A stretch of 42,162 nucleotides of DNA from a virus, in the IMG/VR virus record IMGVR_UViG_3300017730_000022, positions 1 to 42,162 of that record. One strand, written 5' to 3'. How positions within the stretch are numbered: position 1 is the stretch's first letter; the number at the start of each line of letters is the position of its first letter. Below, in pieces: positions 8,434 to 16,753 of this stretch. The position numbers and the translations under genes are program-made. Under the pieces are notes generated by a model. It did not search any database and had not been told where the DNA came from. It was given only the letters and a program-made list of their open reading frames with translations.

Positions 8434-8495
8434 TCGCTAACCCTCTCATATAGCAAGTTCTAGTATGATTTACTGTCCCTCGGTGGCTAACCCTC
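8432..8495 (-). repeat. Duplicated GGTSGCTAACCCTC motif in capsid leader
   Basis: GGTCGCTAACCCTC (8432-8445) and GGTGGCTAACCCTC (8482-8495) differ at one base and start exactly 50 bp apart. Similarity continues into ATATAGC a few bases later, giving about 24 bp of imperfect repeat. Both copies lie in the 210-bp noncoding leader of the capsid gene, and the first touches the SD hairpin. Confidence 0.6.
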
Positions 8496-8572
8496 GGAGA
8501 TATAGCCGTATATGAAAATTAGACTTACTGGAGCTACCAATAAATTAAGCTATCTAAAATATATGTTTAACA

Positions 8573-8587
8573 TTGCGTGTTACGCAA
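8573..8587. promoter_or_regulatory. Intergenic near-palindrome TTGCGTGTTACGCAA
   Basis: A 6-bp inverted repeat TTGCGT/ACGCAA with a 3-base spacer, between the scaffold and capsid genes. Close relatives occur in other intergenic gaps (12149-12162, 25984-25996, half-sites at 16754, 16919 and 39188), which suggests an operator or other protein-binding site. Confidence 0.45.
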
Positions 8588-8601
8588 GTAAAAAGTGTTA
8601 T

Positions 8602-9801
8602 TTACCCATAGATTTGATCTATTAACTGATTCGTAGATAGATCTTTACTCTTTGTTCCAGCTTGTCCAACACTAGACCTGGTGGTTGGTTTATTAGATTT
8701 TAAGTTTTTTAATTGATTTGTAACTTGTCCTAGTAAACCGACAACTTGTTGATATTCTTGTTCCATTCTTGGAGCACTATGGTTTACAAAAAAATCATAA
8801 TTAGCTGCCTTAAATGCAACTTCGCTCATCTTTCGGTCATCGAGTGGATCAAATACATATTTTTCAGCGTCCGATCTAATGCTTTCTATACCAGTATTAT
8901 ATGCCTCAATCTCTTTAATCTGATCATCACTTGCATTACTACTTGCCTCCAGCTTTTGCAGAGGTAAATTTTCTTCACTTGTTATTTCATCGTAAAGCGA
9001 GTCAAATGCTTGTTTTGTTCGGACGATAGACTCATTCCTATAGGACTCATTTATTTGATCTGCATTTTCGAGCATTGATTCTTTTTGAACCTTCAAATCA
9101 AAGTATGACTGCATACCATCTAAGAACTTTTGTTGTTTGAGCTTTGGTAGATTATCGACAATTTCATCGATACTACTGTCCATTTCGCTCTCTTCCATCC
9201 GTTCCAACTTTCTCAAATCTAGCCCTTCATCGACTTTTTTAATCTGTTGGTTTAGAGATTCTGACAATTCTATTATTGGATTTTCTATCTTATTAATAAA
9301 GTCAGGGTGATTCTGAAAGTCCGCTTTTTTAAGTTTAGCAGAAAGTTCTTCGTTTTGCTTTCTTAATTTATCGACTTCCGCATTACCACTCTGTGCCTGT
9401 GGAGATTCTTTGAGCTTTTTAACTTCTTTCTCTAAGGCTACTTTTTCACTCTTTAACCGTTTCCAGTTTAACTTACCTTTATCGTCTAAGTATTCTAAGT
9501 GAGGATCATTGTCTATCTCTTCACTTTGCTCTTGAGGTTCTTCAACTGCTTTTTCTTCTTTATTTTCTGATTCACTACCCTCATTTAATATAGATAAAGC
9601 TTCTTGAATAGGATCGATCTCTTCTGCCTCTTCGGACTCTGCATTGCTAGAATCTACCTCTTGCTCAACATTCTCAACTTCTCTTGGTTCTTCAACTGGG
9701 GTTTCTTTTTCTGTATTCGAGAATACATCCTCAATTAAACTTCCAACACTGTCATTAGACGTTAAAACATCACTCTCAACTGCACTTGCATCACTCATCA
9801 T
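8602..9801 (-). CDS. Scaffolding-like protein
   Basis: 399 residues, strongly acidic in the first ~110 (runs of Glu: EETPVEEPREVENVEQEVD, NKEEKAVEEPQEQSEE). Then a long heptad-rich helical region follows (KRLKSEKVALEKEVKKLKES and onward). The C-terminus is short and basic (TNQLKNLKSNKPTTRSS, ending STNQLIDQIYG). An acidic, coiled-coil protein with a basic C-terminal tail, placed between portal and capsid genes, is the classic phage scaffold: the C-terminal helix-turn binds the capsid protein during procapsid assembly. No protease gene was recognised, so it may leave without cleavage. Confidence 0.75.
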   Translation of the reverse strand: MMSDASAVESDVLTSNDSVGSLIEDVFSNTEKETPVEEPREVENVEQEVDSSNAESEEAEEIDPIQEALSILNEGSESENKEEKAVEEPQEQSEEIDNDPHLEYLDDKGKLNWKRLKSEKVALEKEVKKLKESPQAQSGNAEVDKLRKQNEELSAKLKKADFQNHPDFINKIENPIIELSESLNQQIKKVDEGLDLRKLERMEESEMDSSIDEIVDNLPKLKQQKFLDGMQSYFDLKVQKESMLENADQINESYRNESIVRTKQAFDSLYDEITSEENLPLQKLEASSNASDDQIKEIEAYNTGIESIRSDAEKYVFDPLDDRKMSEVAFKAANYDFFVNHSAPRMEQEYQQVVGLLGQVTNQLKNLKSNKPTTRSSVGQAGTKSKDLSTNQLIDQIYG

Positions 9802-9810
9802 TAACCTTTT

Positions 9811-10110
9811 TTATGTATTTTCGACTCGTCCCTCATCTGGAAAGTCATCTCTTATTGATTCTCTTGTTTTGTTTTTTTGGATCTCTAGTATGCCTAGAAA
9901 AACTCCTTTAAACATTTCCCAACCCTGCAATTGATGAAACCTATTATTCACTACTGCTTGAGACATTTCTGGAGATGTTATATTTAAACCACTTTCAGCA
10001 ATCAAAACACTTGGCTTGTGCTCCTCTGCCATAGATAAAACTTTATTAAATATTGGATCAGCGTATAGTACCCGGATCTTTTGCTTTTCTTGAACTGTTA
10101 ATTTCTTCAT
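9811..10110 (-). CDS. Small virion-region protein of unknown function
   Basis: 99 residues between portal and scaffold genes. It begins MKKLTVQEKQKIRVLYADP, is probably helical with one mildly hydrophobic stretch (WEMFKGVFLGILEIQ, residues ~68-82), and ends in an acidic tail. It is followed after 9 bases by the scaffold gene. Genes of this size between portal and scaffold in podoviruses are often uncharacterised assembly helpers. No motif identifies this one. Confidence 0.55.
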   Translation of the reverse strand: MKKLTVQEKQKIRVLYADPIFNKVLSMAEEHKPSVLIAESGLNITSPEMSQAVVNNRFHQLQGWEMFKGVFLGILEIQKNKTRESIRDDFPDEGRVENT

Positions 10111-10113
10111 AGA

Positions 10114-12138
10114 TTATTGTTGTGGTTGAACTTGCTGTGCTTGTGCTTGCTTGGCTAGATTAGCCATTATTGCTGTCGCTGTGTTAGCTACCCCTTGATA
10201 TGCCCTAAACAATTGTTGATAGGCCTGTTCTTTCATCTTGTCTTGCTTTAAAAACTCAAAGTGCTGCTCTAAGTGAGGAACAATGTTCTGGATCATTGCA
10301 ACTTGGTTCTCTTGAATCTGTCCAGTCTCTTGATATTGCTGTGACAACATCATCATTGGTTGTAAATGAGAAGTAATGTGAGCCTCGTGATCATGTCTTT
10401 GGTCCACATTAAAAGGTTGCCCACTTGCCATGTGCATATTCTCCATCAATGCCTTGTTTGTTGCATCTATATCGTATGGAGTCTCAGGAGGAAGCATTGC
10501 CTTACTCACTGCATCTGCTCCCAAGCGGTTAGCAACATAGTTTTCTAAGAAATACCGTTGATTCATTCCAGGTAGTGTAGACATTTCTAGCATTTCTCTG
10601 TATAGAGCACCCCTAAGAACACTGTTTGCCATACTACTTGAAGCTCCAGAGGTAACTCCGACTTCTATATCATGAAAAATCTCCTCTGGCATACCCTGAT
10701 CCATGCATCGTTTCTTAAACTTCTTGGCATCCTCATTGTCATTACCTTTAATCCTTAGTCTTCTAAAAGATTCTTTAAATATCGACTCCCCTAATTGACT
10801 GAGAAACAAACTTGAGTTGGCTTGACTGACTTGAGCCTCCATTTCTGCAAGGATTTCCGCTTGCTTTGCTGTATTACTTTGGGCAACTTGATCTCTTTGC
10901 TGTTTGTATTGATAATTATTCTCTGAATTATTGTAAGCGAGGAACTGCATTACATCCATAGCCCCTTTTGCACTAGGATATGTAGTGATTTGTCTTAATC
11001 CTTTAGGGAATACGTTGATTGCACCAAAATTCTCTATTACTGCACCCTCAAGAGTAGAATCATCCTGCCTTTCAAAGTTCATTCCCAAGCTCATATTGGT
11101 AGAATCCATAAGCAGAGACTTCATTCTGTTGCTCAACATAGAAAATCCATGATTTCTTATCCCAAATCCTTTAACTCCGTGGATCTGATTGTTGCCAACC
11201 TCCCAATACATAGTCCCAACAACTTGATCAAAGTTTTCAAACTCATCTTTTTTCTCATAAAGAAACTCATCGTCTTTATTTTCGCTTCCACCCTTCTCAG
11301 TAAAGATAAAACGTGAGATTTTTCCGTTGTGTTCTTTAACAAATAGATGAACAACTTCAACTCTATGACTTTGTTCAGAAACACCTAGGTCATTATTGCG
11401 TATCTCGTCCTGTAATTTTACCCAATCATCGTTTTTAATGTGAGTATTGTGACTCTTATAGGCACTAAGTATTGCTTTCTTTACATTATTTGTGTTCCAA
11501 CCTAAGTATTCACTGTTTTTTGTCTGTTTTTCAGAGGATATTTTGTAAAATAAATCACAAACAGTCATCTCTTGGGTAACCATACAGTAAACCCACTTTT
11601 GAGAACTTAACGGTGTCCTCTTTGGAAACAAAATGTCGTTATTAGAAACTACTTCCCATCTTGGATCTTCATTGTCTTGCCATTGACAGAATCCGGGACC
11701 ATGAGTGATGTATTCATTTGTCAATCCTCGGAACTGAATGATGTAATCCATTCCCCAATCTCGCAGAAATTTATCAAATCCATCTTGAAATATCTTTGCC
11801 AGCTTCTCTTTCTCCTGTGTCTCCTCATCGATTTCACAAGAAATTTTGTTGGGAACATTGTTTGCCATATCCCAGTAAGGTTGAACTGCTCGATCTCTAG
11901 CACTCTCGGCATCTCTAAAATTTACGTTAGTCCTCCAGCCCTCACCTCGCTCAGACAACTTACCCGGATCATAAGGAAGTCCCCCATCTAATTGATTCCT
12001 TACTCTTGAACGAACTTTTCTTCTTTGCTCGTCATTCCTATAGCACTCTTCGTAAATAGTCCTTGCAGTAGAAGCATCTTTAATTCTCAGTGGATCTGCT
12101 TCTTCTAGTTCTTCGTCAGTTATTGTTTCCTTTTTCAT
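10114..12138 (-). CDS. Portal protein (head-to-tail connector)
   Basis: 674 residues, the right size for a podovirus portal, which forms the dodecameric vertex through which DNA enters and leaves. An N-terminal charged helix-rich region (ARTIYEECYRNDEQRRKVR) precedes a mixed core (YWDMANNVPNKISCEI; ISRFIFTEKGG). A long helical C-terminal part follows (QVAQSNTAKQAEILAEMEAQ around residue ~425, resembling the portal stem/wing) and the end is Gln-rich (KQAQAQQVQPQQ), like barrel ends of P22-type portals. Its place between terminase and scaffold genes supports the call. The ATG at 12138 has only a weak ribosome binding site and lies just after the intergenic near-palindrome at 12149. Confidence 0.85.
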   Translation of the reverse strand: MKKETITDEELEEADPLRIKDASTARTIYEECYRNDEQRRKVRSRVRNQLDGGLPYDPGKLSERGEGWRTNVNFRDAESARDRAVQPYWDMANNVPNKISCEIDEETQEKEKLAKIFQDGFDKFLRDWGMDYIIQFRGLTNEYITHGPGFCQWQDNEDPRWEVVSNNDILFPKRTPLSSQKWVYCMVTQEMTVCDLFYKISSEKQTKNSEYLGWNTNNVKKAILSAYKSHNTHIKNDDWVKLQDEIRNNDLGVSEQSHRVEVVHLFVKEHNGKISRFIFTEKGGSENKDDEFLYEKKDEFENFDQVVGTMYWEVGNNQIHGVKGFGIRNHGFSMLSNRMKSLLMDSTNMSLGMNFERQDDSTLEGAVIENFGAINVFPKGLRQITTYPSAKGAMDVMQFLAYNNSENNYQYKQQRDQVAQSNTAKQAEILAEMEAQVSQANSSLFLSQLGESIFKESFRRLRIKGNDNEDAKKFKKRCMDQGMPEEIFHDIEVGVTSGASSSMANSVLRGALYREMLEMSTLPGMNQRYFLENYVANRLGADAVSKAMLPPETPYDIDATNKALMENMHMASGQPFNVDQRHDHEAHITSHLQPMMMLSQQYQETGQIQENQVAMIQNIVPHLEQHFEFLKQDKMKEQAYQQLFRAYQGVANTATAIMANLAKQAQAQQVQPQQ

Positions 12139-12148
12139 ATCATGAGTT

Positions 12149-12162
12149 TTGCGTGTTACGCA
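12149..12162. promoter_or_regulatory. Intergenic near-palindrome upstream of portal gene
   Basis: TTGCGTGTTACGCA, 14 of the 15 positions of the element at 8573-8587 and in the same orientation. It ends 11 bp upstream of the portal start codon, inside the 70-bp gap after the Cys-rich gene. Confidence 0.45.
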
Positions 12163-12208
12163 CTATTATTTAAATATTGACAACTTACTTTTTTTTGCAA
12201 ACTAAATT

Positions 12209-12829
12209 TCACTTCTGCCAACACCATTCTGGATATTTAAAGTTCTTTCCCTCATTGCTTTTCTTAACAACCTCCATCGGAACATTTGTTTTTGCTTGAA
12301 GACTACAACCACATATTCCGCAAATATCTAAACCTTCTCTTGGACTTCCTTTCTTTAAAACCAAATCATTTACAACTTTCATGAACTTATTACACAAACA
12401 ACTCTTAGCTGGTCTATTGAATGGACAACCTCTACAAATCTCAGCCCTTATTCCTGCCTCGTTGGGATCTGCAAATTCTCCCCCCATCTCCATAAATTTT
12501 AATAAGCTCTTACTAGCACTCTCAATGTTTGAAAGTTTAAGATTAAAGCCTTGGTCCTTGTAAACATCCCCCTCTCCAACACATCCATCCCCATCTAACC
12601 TCATACAGATTTGAGTCTCGATGTCGCTTGTTACACTTTCTAAATCACTAGGTTCAATCTCTTTGTATTTTCTATGAGCAGAAACCTTTACCGCAAGCTT
12701 TTCTAAACTGGTATTGTCATCAATCCACAATCCAGTCTCTTTCTGCTTATACTTCCAACCTCCAGGAGGTGTAGCATTTCGCTTATTCAGTTTATACTCT
12801 CGACTCACTCTTACTTCTTTCCTCTCCAA
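12209..12829 (-). CDS. Cysteine-rich protein, likely metal binding
   Basis: 206 residues. The C-terminal half carries paired cysteines: CRGCPFN (~132), SCLCNK (~144), CGICGC (~169) and a final WCW. Two more lie upstream (QICMR, DGCVG). The CxxC and CxC spacing fits zinc or iron-sulfur binding; CGICGCSL is a knuckle-like motif. Phage proteins of this kind are usually unannotated and found near terminase/portal genes. No reaction can be assigned. Its start overlaps the end of the upstream 77-codon gene, so it is in the packaging operon. Confidence 0.6.
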   Translation of the reverse strand: MERKEVRVSREYKLNKRNATPPGGWKYKQKETGLWIDDNTSLEKLAVKVSAHRKYKEIEPSDLESVTSDIETQICMRLDGDGCVGEGDVYKDQGFNLKLSNIESASKSLLKFMEMGGEFADPNEAGIRAEICRGCPFNRPAKSCLCNKFMKVVNDLVLKKGSPREGLDICGICGCSLQAKTNVPMEVVKKSNEGKNFKYPEWCWQK

Positions 12830-13044
12830 CCTACTCTAAAATCACGAGTCATAAATTCTTCAAGAATATCCTCCATCTCCATCAGATGATCATCCTCCAC
12901 ATCCATAAATAATCCACCGTCATTATTGAAATAAAGTTTGAGACCATACTTATCAATGATCTTCATCAATCCCTTATCCCTAGTAATGTCATCCATCATA
13001 AAGACTGGACTCTGAACATCTCTTAAAATCCTGTATTTAGTCAT
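12811..13044 (-). CDS. Small acidic protein of unknown function
   Basis: 77 residues: MTKYRILRDVQSPVFMMDD, then an acidic stretch (DVEDDHLMEMEDILEEF) and a basic end (RVGWRGKK). It overlaps both neighbours by a few bases, as expected for a coupled gene. Not recognised. Confidence 0.55.
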   Translation of the reverse strand: MTKYRILRDVQSPVFMMDDITRDKGLMKIIDKYGLKLYFNNDGGLFMDVEDDHLMEMEDILEEFMTRDFRVGWRGKK

Positions 13045-13225
13045 CGATCTTTAACTTCCATCCTTGATTCTTATAATCCTCAATCACTTTCTTTAATGTC
13101 CTCACTTCTCTCTCACACGCATACAACTTACCAAGAACAACTCCCAACTCAGACTCAAAAAAACGATTCTGTTTTCTCAACTCCATACACTCACGCATTA
13201 TATTGAATATCTTTAATAATTTCAT
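13037..13225 (-). CDS. Small coiled-coil protein of unknown function
   Basis: I prefer the ATG at 13225 (62 residues, MKLLKIFNIMRECMELRKQ) to the GTG at 13255, because an AAAGG lies at the proper distance upstream and the longer form runs into the terminase gene. The product is one predicted amphipathic/coiled-coil segment (CEREVRTLKKVIEDYKNQG). It overlaps the next gene by 8 bases. Not recognised. Confidence 0.5.
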   Translation of the reverse strand: MKLLKIFNIMRECMELRKQNRFFESELGVVLGKLYACEREVRTLKKVIEDYKNQGWKLKIDD

Positions 13226-13238
13226 CTTAACTAACCTT

Positions 13239-15059
13239 TTAACCATAATCTCCACTACTAAACATAGAATCCTCTAGGTATAACTCATTAGCCTTTTTGG
13301 CCCTATCCCTAAAAGCTCTCTTTGCATCAATCAAATTCCCATCCTCATCCTCACTCTTCCCTAAGTCATTCTGGAAACCACTAAAAATTCCTAACCTAGC
13401 AAACAACTCAGCAAACAGACAAAAAGCATCTCCAAAGTCAGGACTCCTACCCAATCTCTTCTTTAACTCCTTCTTGCTCTCAATCACTCTCTTATGACCC
13501 CTCAAAGTATATCTCCTAGATCCCATGTCTTCTATCGTCTTCTCATCCAATGCACTCAATCCATGCACCTGACCACTCAATATCCAATATGCAGCACGGA
13601 ACCATAACTCATCAGTAAACCACTGAAACAAATCATTACATGGGGTCTCATCTGTAGACAATAAAGGTCGATCTGTAGCAGCACCATAAAAGTCACAACC
13701 ATGAACCTCATGACTCCACTCACTACTCAACAATGCCCACAATGAACGTCCATTCCCAGTCCTATCCATTATCATATGCTTTGCCTCAACTCCAAACTCC
13801 TCGCATATCTCAATGATCTCCTTCGCCATGCTCATATCCTTTGTCATCGGCCTACCAGCTTTGTGATCAAATCTCTGAGTTCCCAAAACATCAATACTCT
13901 CAACTCCATTCACATGGACTACACCTTCTCTGTCTTTACCAAATTCCAATATCTGCAATGCACAATCATCTGCCTCATATGCCGGGTCCAACATAGCTAT
14001 CCTCTTCGGCTCATAATCAAACTCGTAAACTTCTTCACTCTTCTTCAATGCATCCAAATTAAAAACACGATTCACTAAACCCTCTGGAGGAAAAAACCCA
14101 CGAATATACATCCAATATTCCAATGTCCCCTCCTTAACACTCTTGATGTAATCCCCCTTCGGCTGAAATGGTAATAAATCCTCCTTATACTTCTCCTCAG
14201 TAATCTCACCCCTCTCAAGCTTATTAAATATCACCATATTATGGCACTTATAAGCATCCAAATGTAAACAGATATTCCCATCCCCTGTCTCCCAAAATAA
14301 ATCATCAACACTCACAGTGCTCCAACCACCTGTAGGTTCACACTTCTTCCCAAATTGACTTAACTGATCCACTGGATTTGCTAACCTAGCCCCCCTATAG
14401 CCCAAACCACCATCATCCGCAGACATAGCATTTACCTCCGCTACAAAATACTCAGGGCACTTCTCCTCAACCTCCTGAGACTCATCCGCTATCACCCTCC
14501 TCCACTCAGCGTGCTTACCCTGTATCCTCCCTTTTGCATCTTTAGTATTACTAACTGCAAATCCATCTATTTGGAATCGTTCTAAATTCCTGTTCTCAGC
14601 GTCACTCTTACTAGAATCCCATAGATGCTTGATCTTCGCCTCGTTACTCGTTGATACAATCTTATAAGGACACTGGAAACTTGCTGTCCCTATCGCTGTC
14701 ATCAAATCACTCCACATCCGATCCTTTAAACCACCAAATGTAACCGTGCAGATACTCGTCCATGTATTTAAAGGATTTGCACAGTAATCCAAATACAATA
14801 TATGTGCCAATGTATACGTCTTGCTCGCCCTAGTATGACCTATAACATTCGTTACCTTATAACGACACCATGCATCAATCTGTAACTCCACCCATGTATG
14901 CCACCTAAAATTTGGCCAAGTTAAATCAAAAGCCCTCTTAAAATGATCCACTGGACGATTGCCATCCAAACCTCCATGCCTATAAGCATACAACTCTATA
15001 CTCAATAAACTCTGCTCTGCTGGCCAATACTGACCATATACCTCGTGCCACTTACCCAT
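13239..15059 (-). CDS. terL: Terminase large subunit (packaging ATPase and nuclease)
   Basis: 606 residues. The N-terminal ATPase has a P-loop variant GHTRASKT at 74-81 (Ser where the usual second Gly stands) and Walker B with catalytic Glu, VIADESQE (D192, E193). The C-terminal RNase H-like nuclease has its acidic triad in LDPAYEADD (D358), IMDRTGNG (D432) and DFGDAF (D541/D544). It drives DNA into the procapsid and cuts the concatemer. The Mom-like gene overlaps its start by 8 bases, which indicates coupled expression. Headful packaging is suggested by the circular assembly but not shown by the gene. Confidence 0.92.
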   Translation of the reverse strand: MGKWHEVYGQYWPAEQSLLSIELYAYRHGGLDGNRPVDHFKRAFDLTWPNFRWHTWVELQIDAWCRYKVTNVIGHTRASKTYTLAHILYLDYCANPLNTWTSICTVTFGGLKDRMWSDLMTAIGTASFQCPYKIVSTSNEAKIKHLWDSSKSDAENRNLERFQIDGFAVSNTKDAKGRIQGKHAEWRRVIADESQEVEEKCPEYFVAEVNAMSADDGGLGYRGARLANPVDQLSQFGKKCEPTGGWSTVSVDDLFWETGDGNICLHLDAYKCHNMVIFNKLERGEITEEKYKEDLLPFQPKGDYIKSVKEGTLEYWMYIRGFFPPEGLVNRVFNLDALKKSEEVYEFDYEPKRIAMLDPAYEADDCALQILEFGKDREGVVHVNGVESIDVLGTQRFDHKAGRPMTKDMSMAKEIIEICEEFGVEAKHMIMDRTGNGRSLWALLSSEWSHEVHGCDFYGAATDRPLLSTDETPCNDLFQWFTDELWFRAAYWILSGQVHGLSALDEKTIEDMGSRRYTLRGHKRVIESKKELKKRLGRSPDFGDAFCLFAELFARLGIFSGFQNDLGKSEDEDGNLIDAKRAFRDRAKKANELYLEDSMFSSGDYG

Positions 15060-15819
15060 CTCGGCCCTTTAAAATAACATCAGTTGTCTTAACTCTTGGT
15101 TTAGTTAAGTAATAAATATAAATATGTTTACCATTGGTTTGTATATATTTAGCTAAACCTGTTTTTAATTTAGCTTTTAATCTTAATGCAAAAGGTTTTA
15201 ATTTTTTAATTTTATATTTATCTACATAATAATTTCTTATAGATTTATCATGAAAAGTTTTTCCTGCATCATCTTGAATTAATTTACGTTTAGCAGTTAA
15301 ACCAGAATAAATAAAATTTGAAGCTTTATAAATAGTCCCTTTATGATTATAAAATGTATCTGCATAAGATACTATTACCTTGATATTAGTATTCTTTTTA
15401 AGCCACTTTAAAGTAGCTCCAATAAAATAACTTTCAGTATTCTTAGGTGTTAAATCAATACACGCTAATCTTCTTAATTCAATTACATCCTCATAGTTTT
15501 GAGAATACTTTTTCCAGACATTAGCCATACCTAAATGTCCATAAATCATAGCTCCAATTAAAGTATCTTTATAAAATAAACCAAAGCAAAAAGATACGTT
15601 TAACCCATTAGTAGATTGAGAGTAATGCCATTTTTCAATAATGGTTGAAGCTTCTTGAATCGTTATTCGTTTAATTTTAAATTCTTTAACGGATACTTTA
15701 GTAACATCTAGTTCAGTTTTTATCTCGGCCTTTATGTGTGGGGAATTTGTGCTGAGGGTGTTATTATATATATCAGGTTTCAAAACTGGGGGGTGGGGGG
15801 ACAGGTGGGGGGTGGTCAT
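15052..15819 (-). CDS. mom: Mom-like DNA adenine modification protein (GNAT-related)
   Basis: 255 residues. From residue ~58 the sequence matches the Mom family that makes N6-carbamoylmethyl-adenine in phage Mu: WHYSQSTNGLNVSFCFGLFY, LIGAMIYGHLG, VIELRRLACIDLTPKN, WLKKN and SYADTFYNHKGTIYKASNF. This GNAT-fold core covers ~55-185; the rest is Lys-rich. The modification shields phage DNA from many restriction enzymes. The gene starts at an ATGA overlap with terS and overlaps terL, so it is inserted neatly in the packaging operon. It is visibly more AT-rich than both neighbours, and its first ~30 residues (Pro/His-rich) come from a G-run tract, both signs of a recently acquired cargo gene. Whether the base made is the Mu one is unknown. 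Confidence 0.78.
   Translation of the reverse strand: MTTPHLSPHPPVLKPDIYNNTLSTNSPHIKAEIKTELDVTKVSVKEFKIKRITIQEASTIIEKWHYSQSTNGLNVSFCFGLFYKDTLIGAMIYGHLGMANVWKKYSQNYEDVIELRRLACIDLTPKNTESYFIGATLKWLKKNTNIKVIVSYADTFYNHKGTIYKASNFIYSGLTAKRKLIQDDAGKTFHDKSIRNYYVDKYKIKKLKPFALRLKAKLKTGLAKYIQTNGKHIYIYYLTKPRVKTTDVILKGRDG
15788..15815 (+). repeat. G-run tract (G-quadruplex-like) at start of mom-like gene
   Basis: On the plus strand three runs of six G (15788-15793, 15795-15800, 15807-15812), then TGG, lie within 28 bases of the mom start codon. The tract sits in codons 2-11 of the gene. It could fold as a G-quadruplex in the template strand or slip during replication. Confidence 0.6.
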
Positions 15820-16712
15820 GATCGCTTGCTTGCTCCTCTCCTAGTCTTCTTTTTGGCTCGTTTCTTTGCTCGTTTGACAGTCTTCTTTGCAGGCTTCGGA
15901 CTATGCTGACCCGACCCGATTCCAGTATCTATAGGGGTTCCGAGCTTGTCATAGAGTTCTGGTTGCCCTTTAGTTGCCTTTTCCCTAGCAATCTCCTGCA
16001 ATTCGGTTACATCCTCAACCTCGATGATCCCCGGCATCCCATCGACCTTTCTGACAGGCTTGTAATCATTTGATACCAGGATAACGTTGATCGCTTTCCC
16101 TTGCTGCTCGGCCTGTATTCCGTTTACAGCCTCATTATAGCCGTGTAGATCTTTGAGGGTCCCGACAATCCCTTTTGCAGCCTGGACGCTCGCATTGGTC
16201 CTAAATGGATCCCCTCCTGCTATCTCCGTGTCAACCTGGTCCCAGATATTTAACCCGGCTTTTTTAGCTCTGTCTTCCATTTTTTTAAGCCAGGTCTCGT
16301 TATTAGCAATCTCAGCGTTAACTTGATCGGTCATAATGCCCTCGATTTTAGCCCGGTCAAGCTGTGCCTGTTTGGCCTGTCTTGCCTCTGTTCTCATTTT
16401 AGACCATTGGTTCCGGATGACTAACTGATTGACAGTCCCAATGGCTAAATCACAGACTCCCGAGATCACAGTATTTGCAACTCCCAGCATATACATCTCC
16501 CGGATATACGGTTTCATCGCAAAAGTTATGGTCCTTTTAGGTTTGCCTGCCATTTGTCTCTTGATCTCCTTAATCTTGCGATCTATCGAGTCCGGGATAG
16601 GATTTTCTCCCCTCAAAATCTTGGTTGGCCTGCTTGTTGCGTTGGTAACTATATCCTTGCGACTTTCCCTCTGTCTGGAGGGTTTAGTGTCTAGTTGTGA
16701 TACGGTCGGCAT
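15816..16712 (-). CDS. terS: Probable terminase small subunit
   Basis: 298 residues from the ATG at 16712; a TTG at 16733 would add 7 residues and neither start has a clear ribosome binding site. Near residue 70-105 a helix-turn-helix-like stretch (YIREMYMLGVANTVISGVCD then AIGTVNQLVIR) precedes a long basic helix (WSKMRTEARQAKQAQLDRAK), matching the DNA-binding plus oligomerisation layout of small terminases. The C-terminus is Lys/Arg-rich (KKTVKRAKKRAKKKTRR), which could contact DNA or the large subunit. It sits just upstream of mom and terL. The gene is noticeably more GC-rich than the genome average. A different DNA-binding role cannot be excluded. Confidence 0.6.
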   Translation of the reverse strand: MPTVSQLDTKPSRQRESRKDIVTNATSRPTKILRGENPIPDSIDRKIKEIKRQMAGKPKRTITFAMKPYIREMYMLGVANTVISGVCDLAIGTVNQLVIRNQWSKMRTEARQAKQAQLDRAKIEGIMTDQVNAEIANNETWLKKMEDRAKKAGLNIWDQVDTEIAGGDPFRTNASVQAAKGIVGTLKDLHGYNEAVNGIQAEQQGKAINVILVSNDYKPVRKVDGMPGIIEVEDVTELQEIAREKATKGQPELYDKLGTPIDTGIGSGQHSPKPAKKTVKRAKKRAKKKTRRGASKRS

Positions 16713-16753
16713 AGTATTATCATTATTAGTCAACTATGTGACTGTCAATTATT

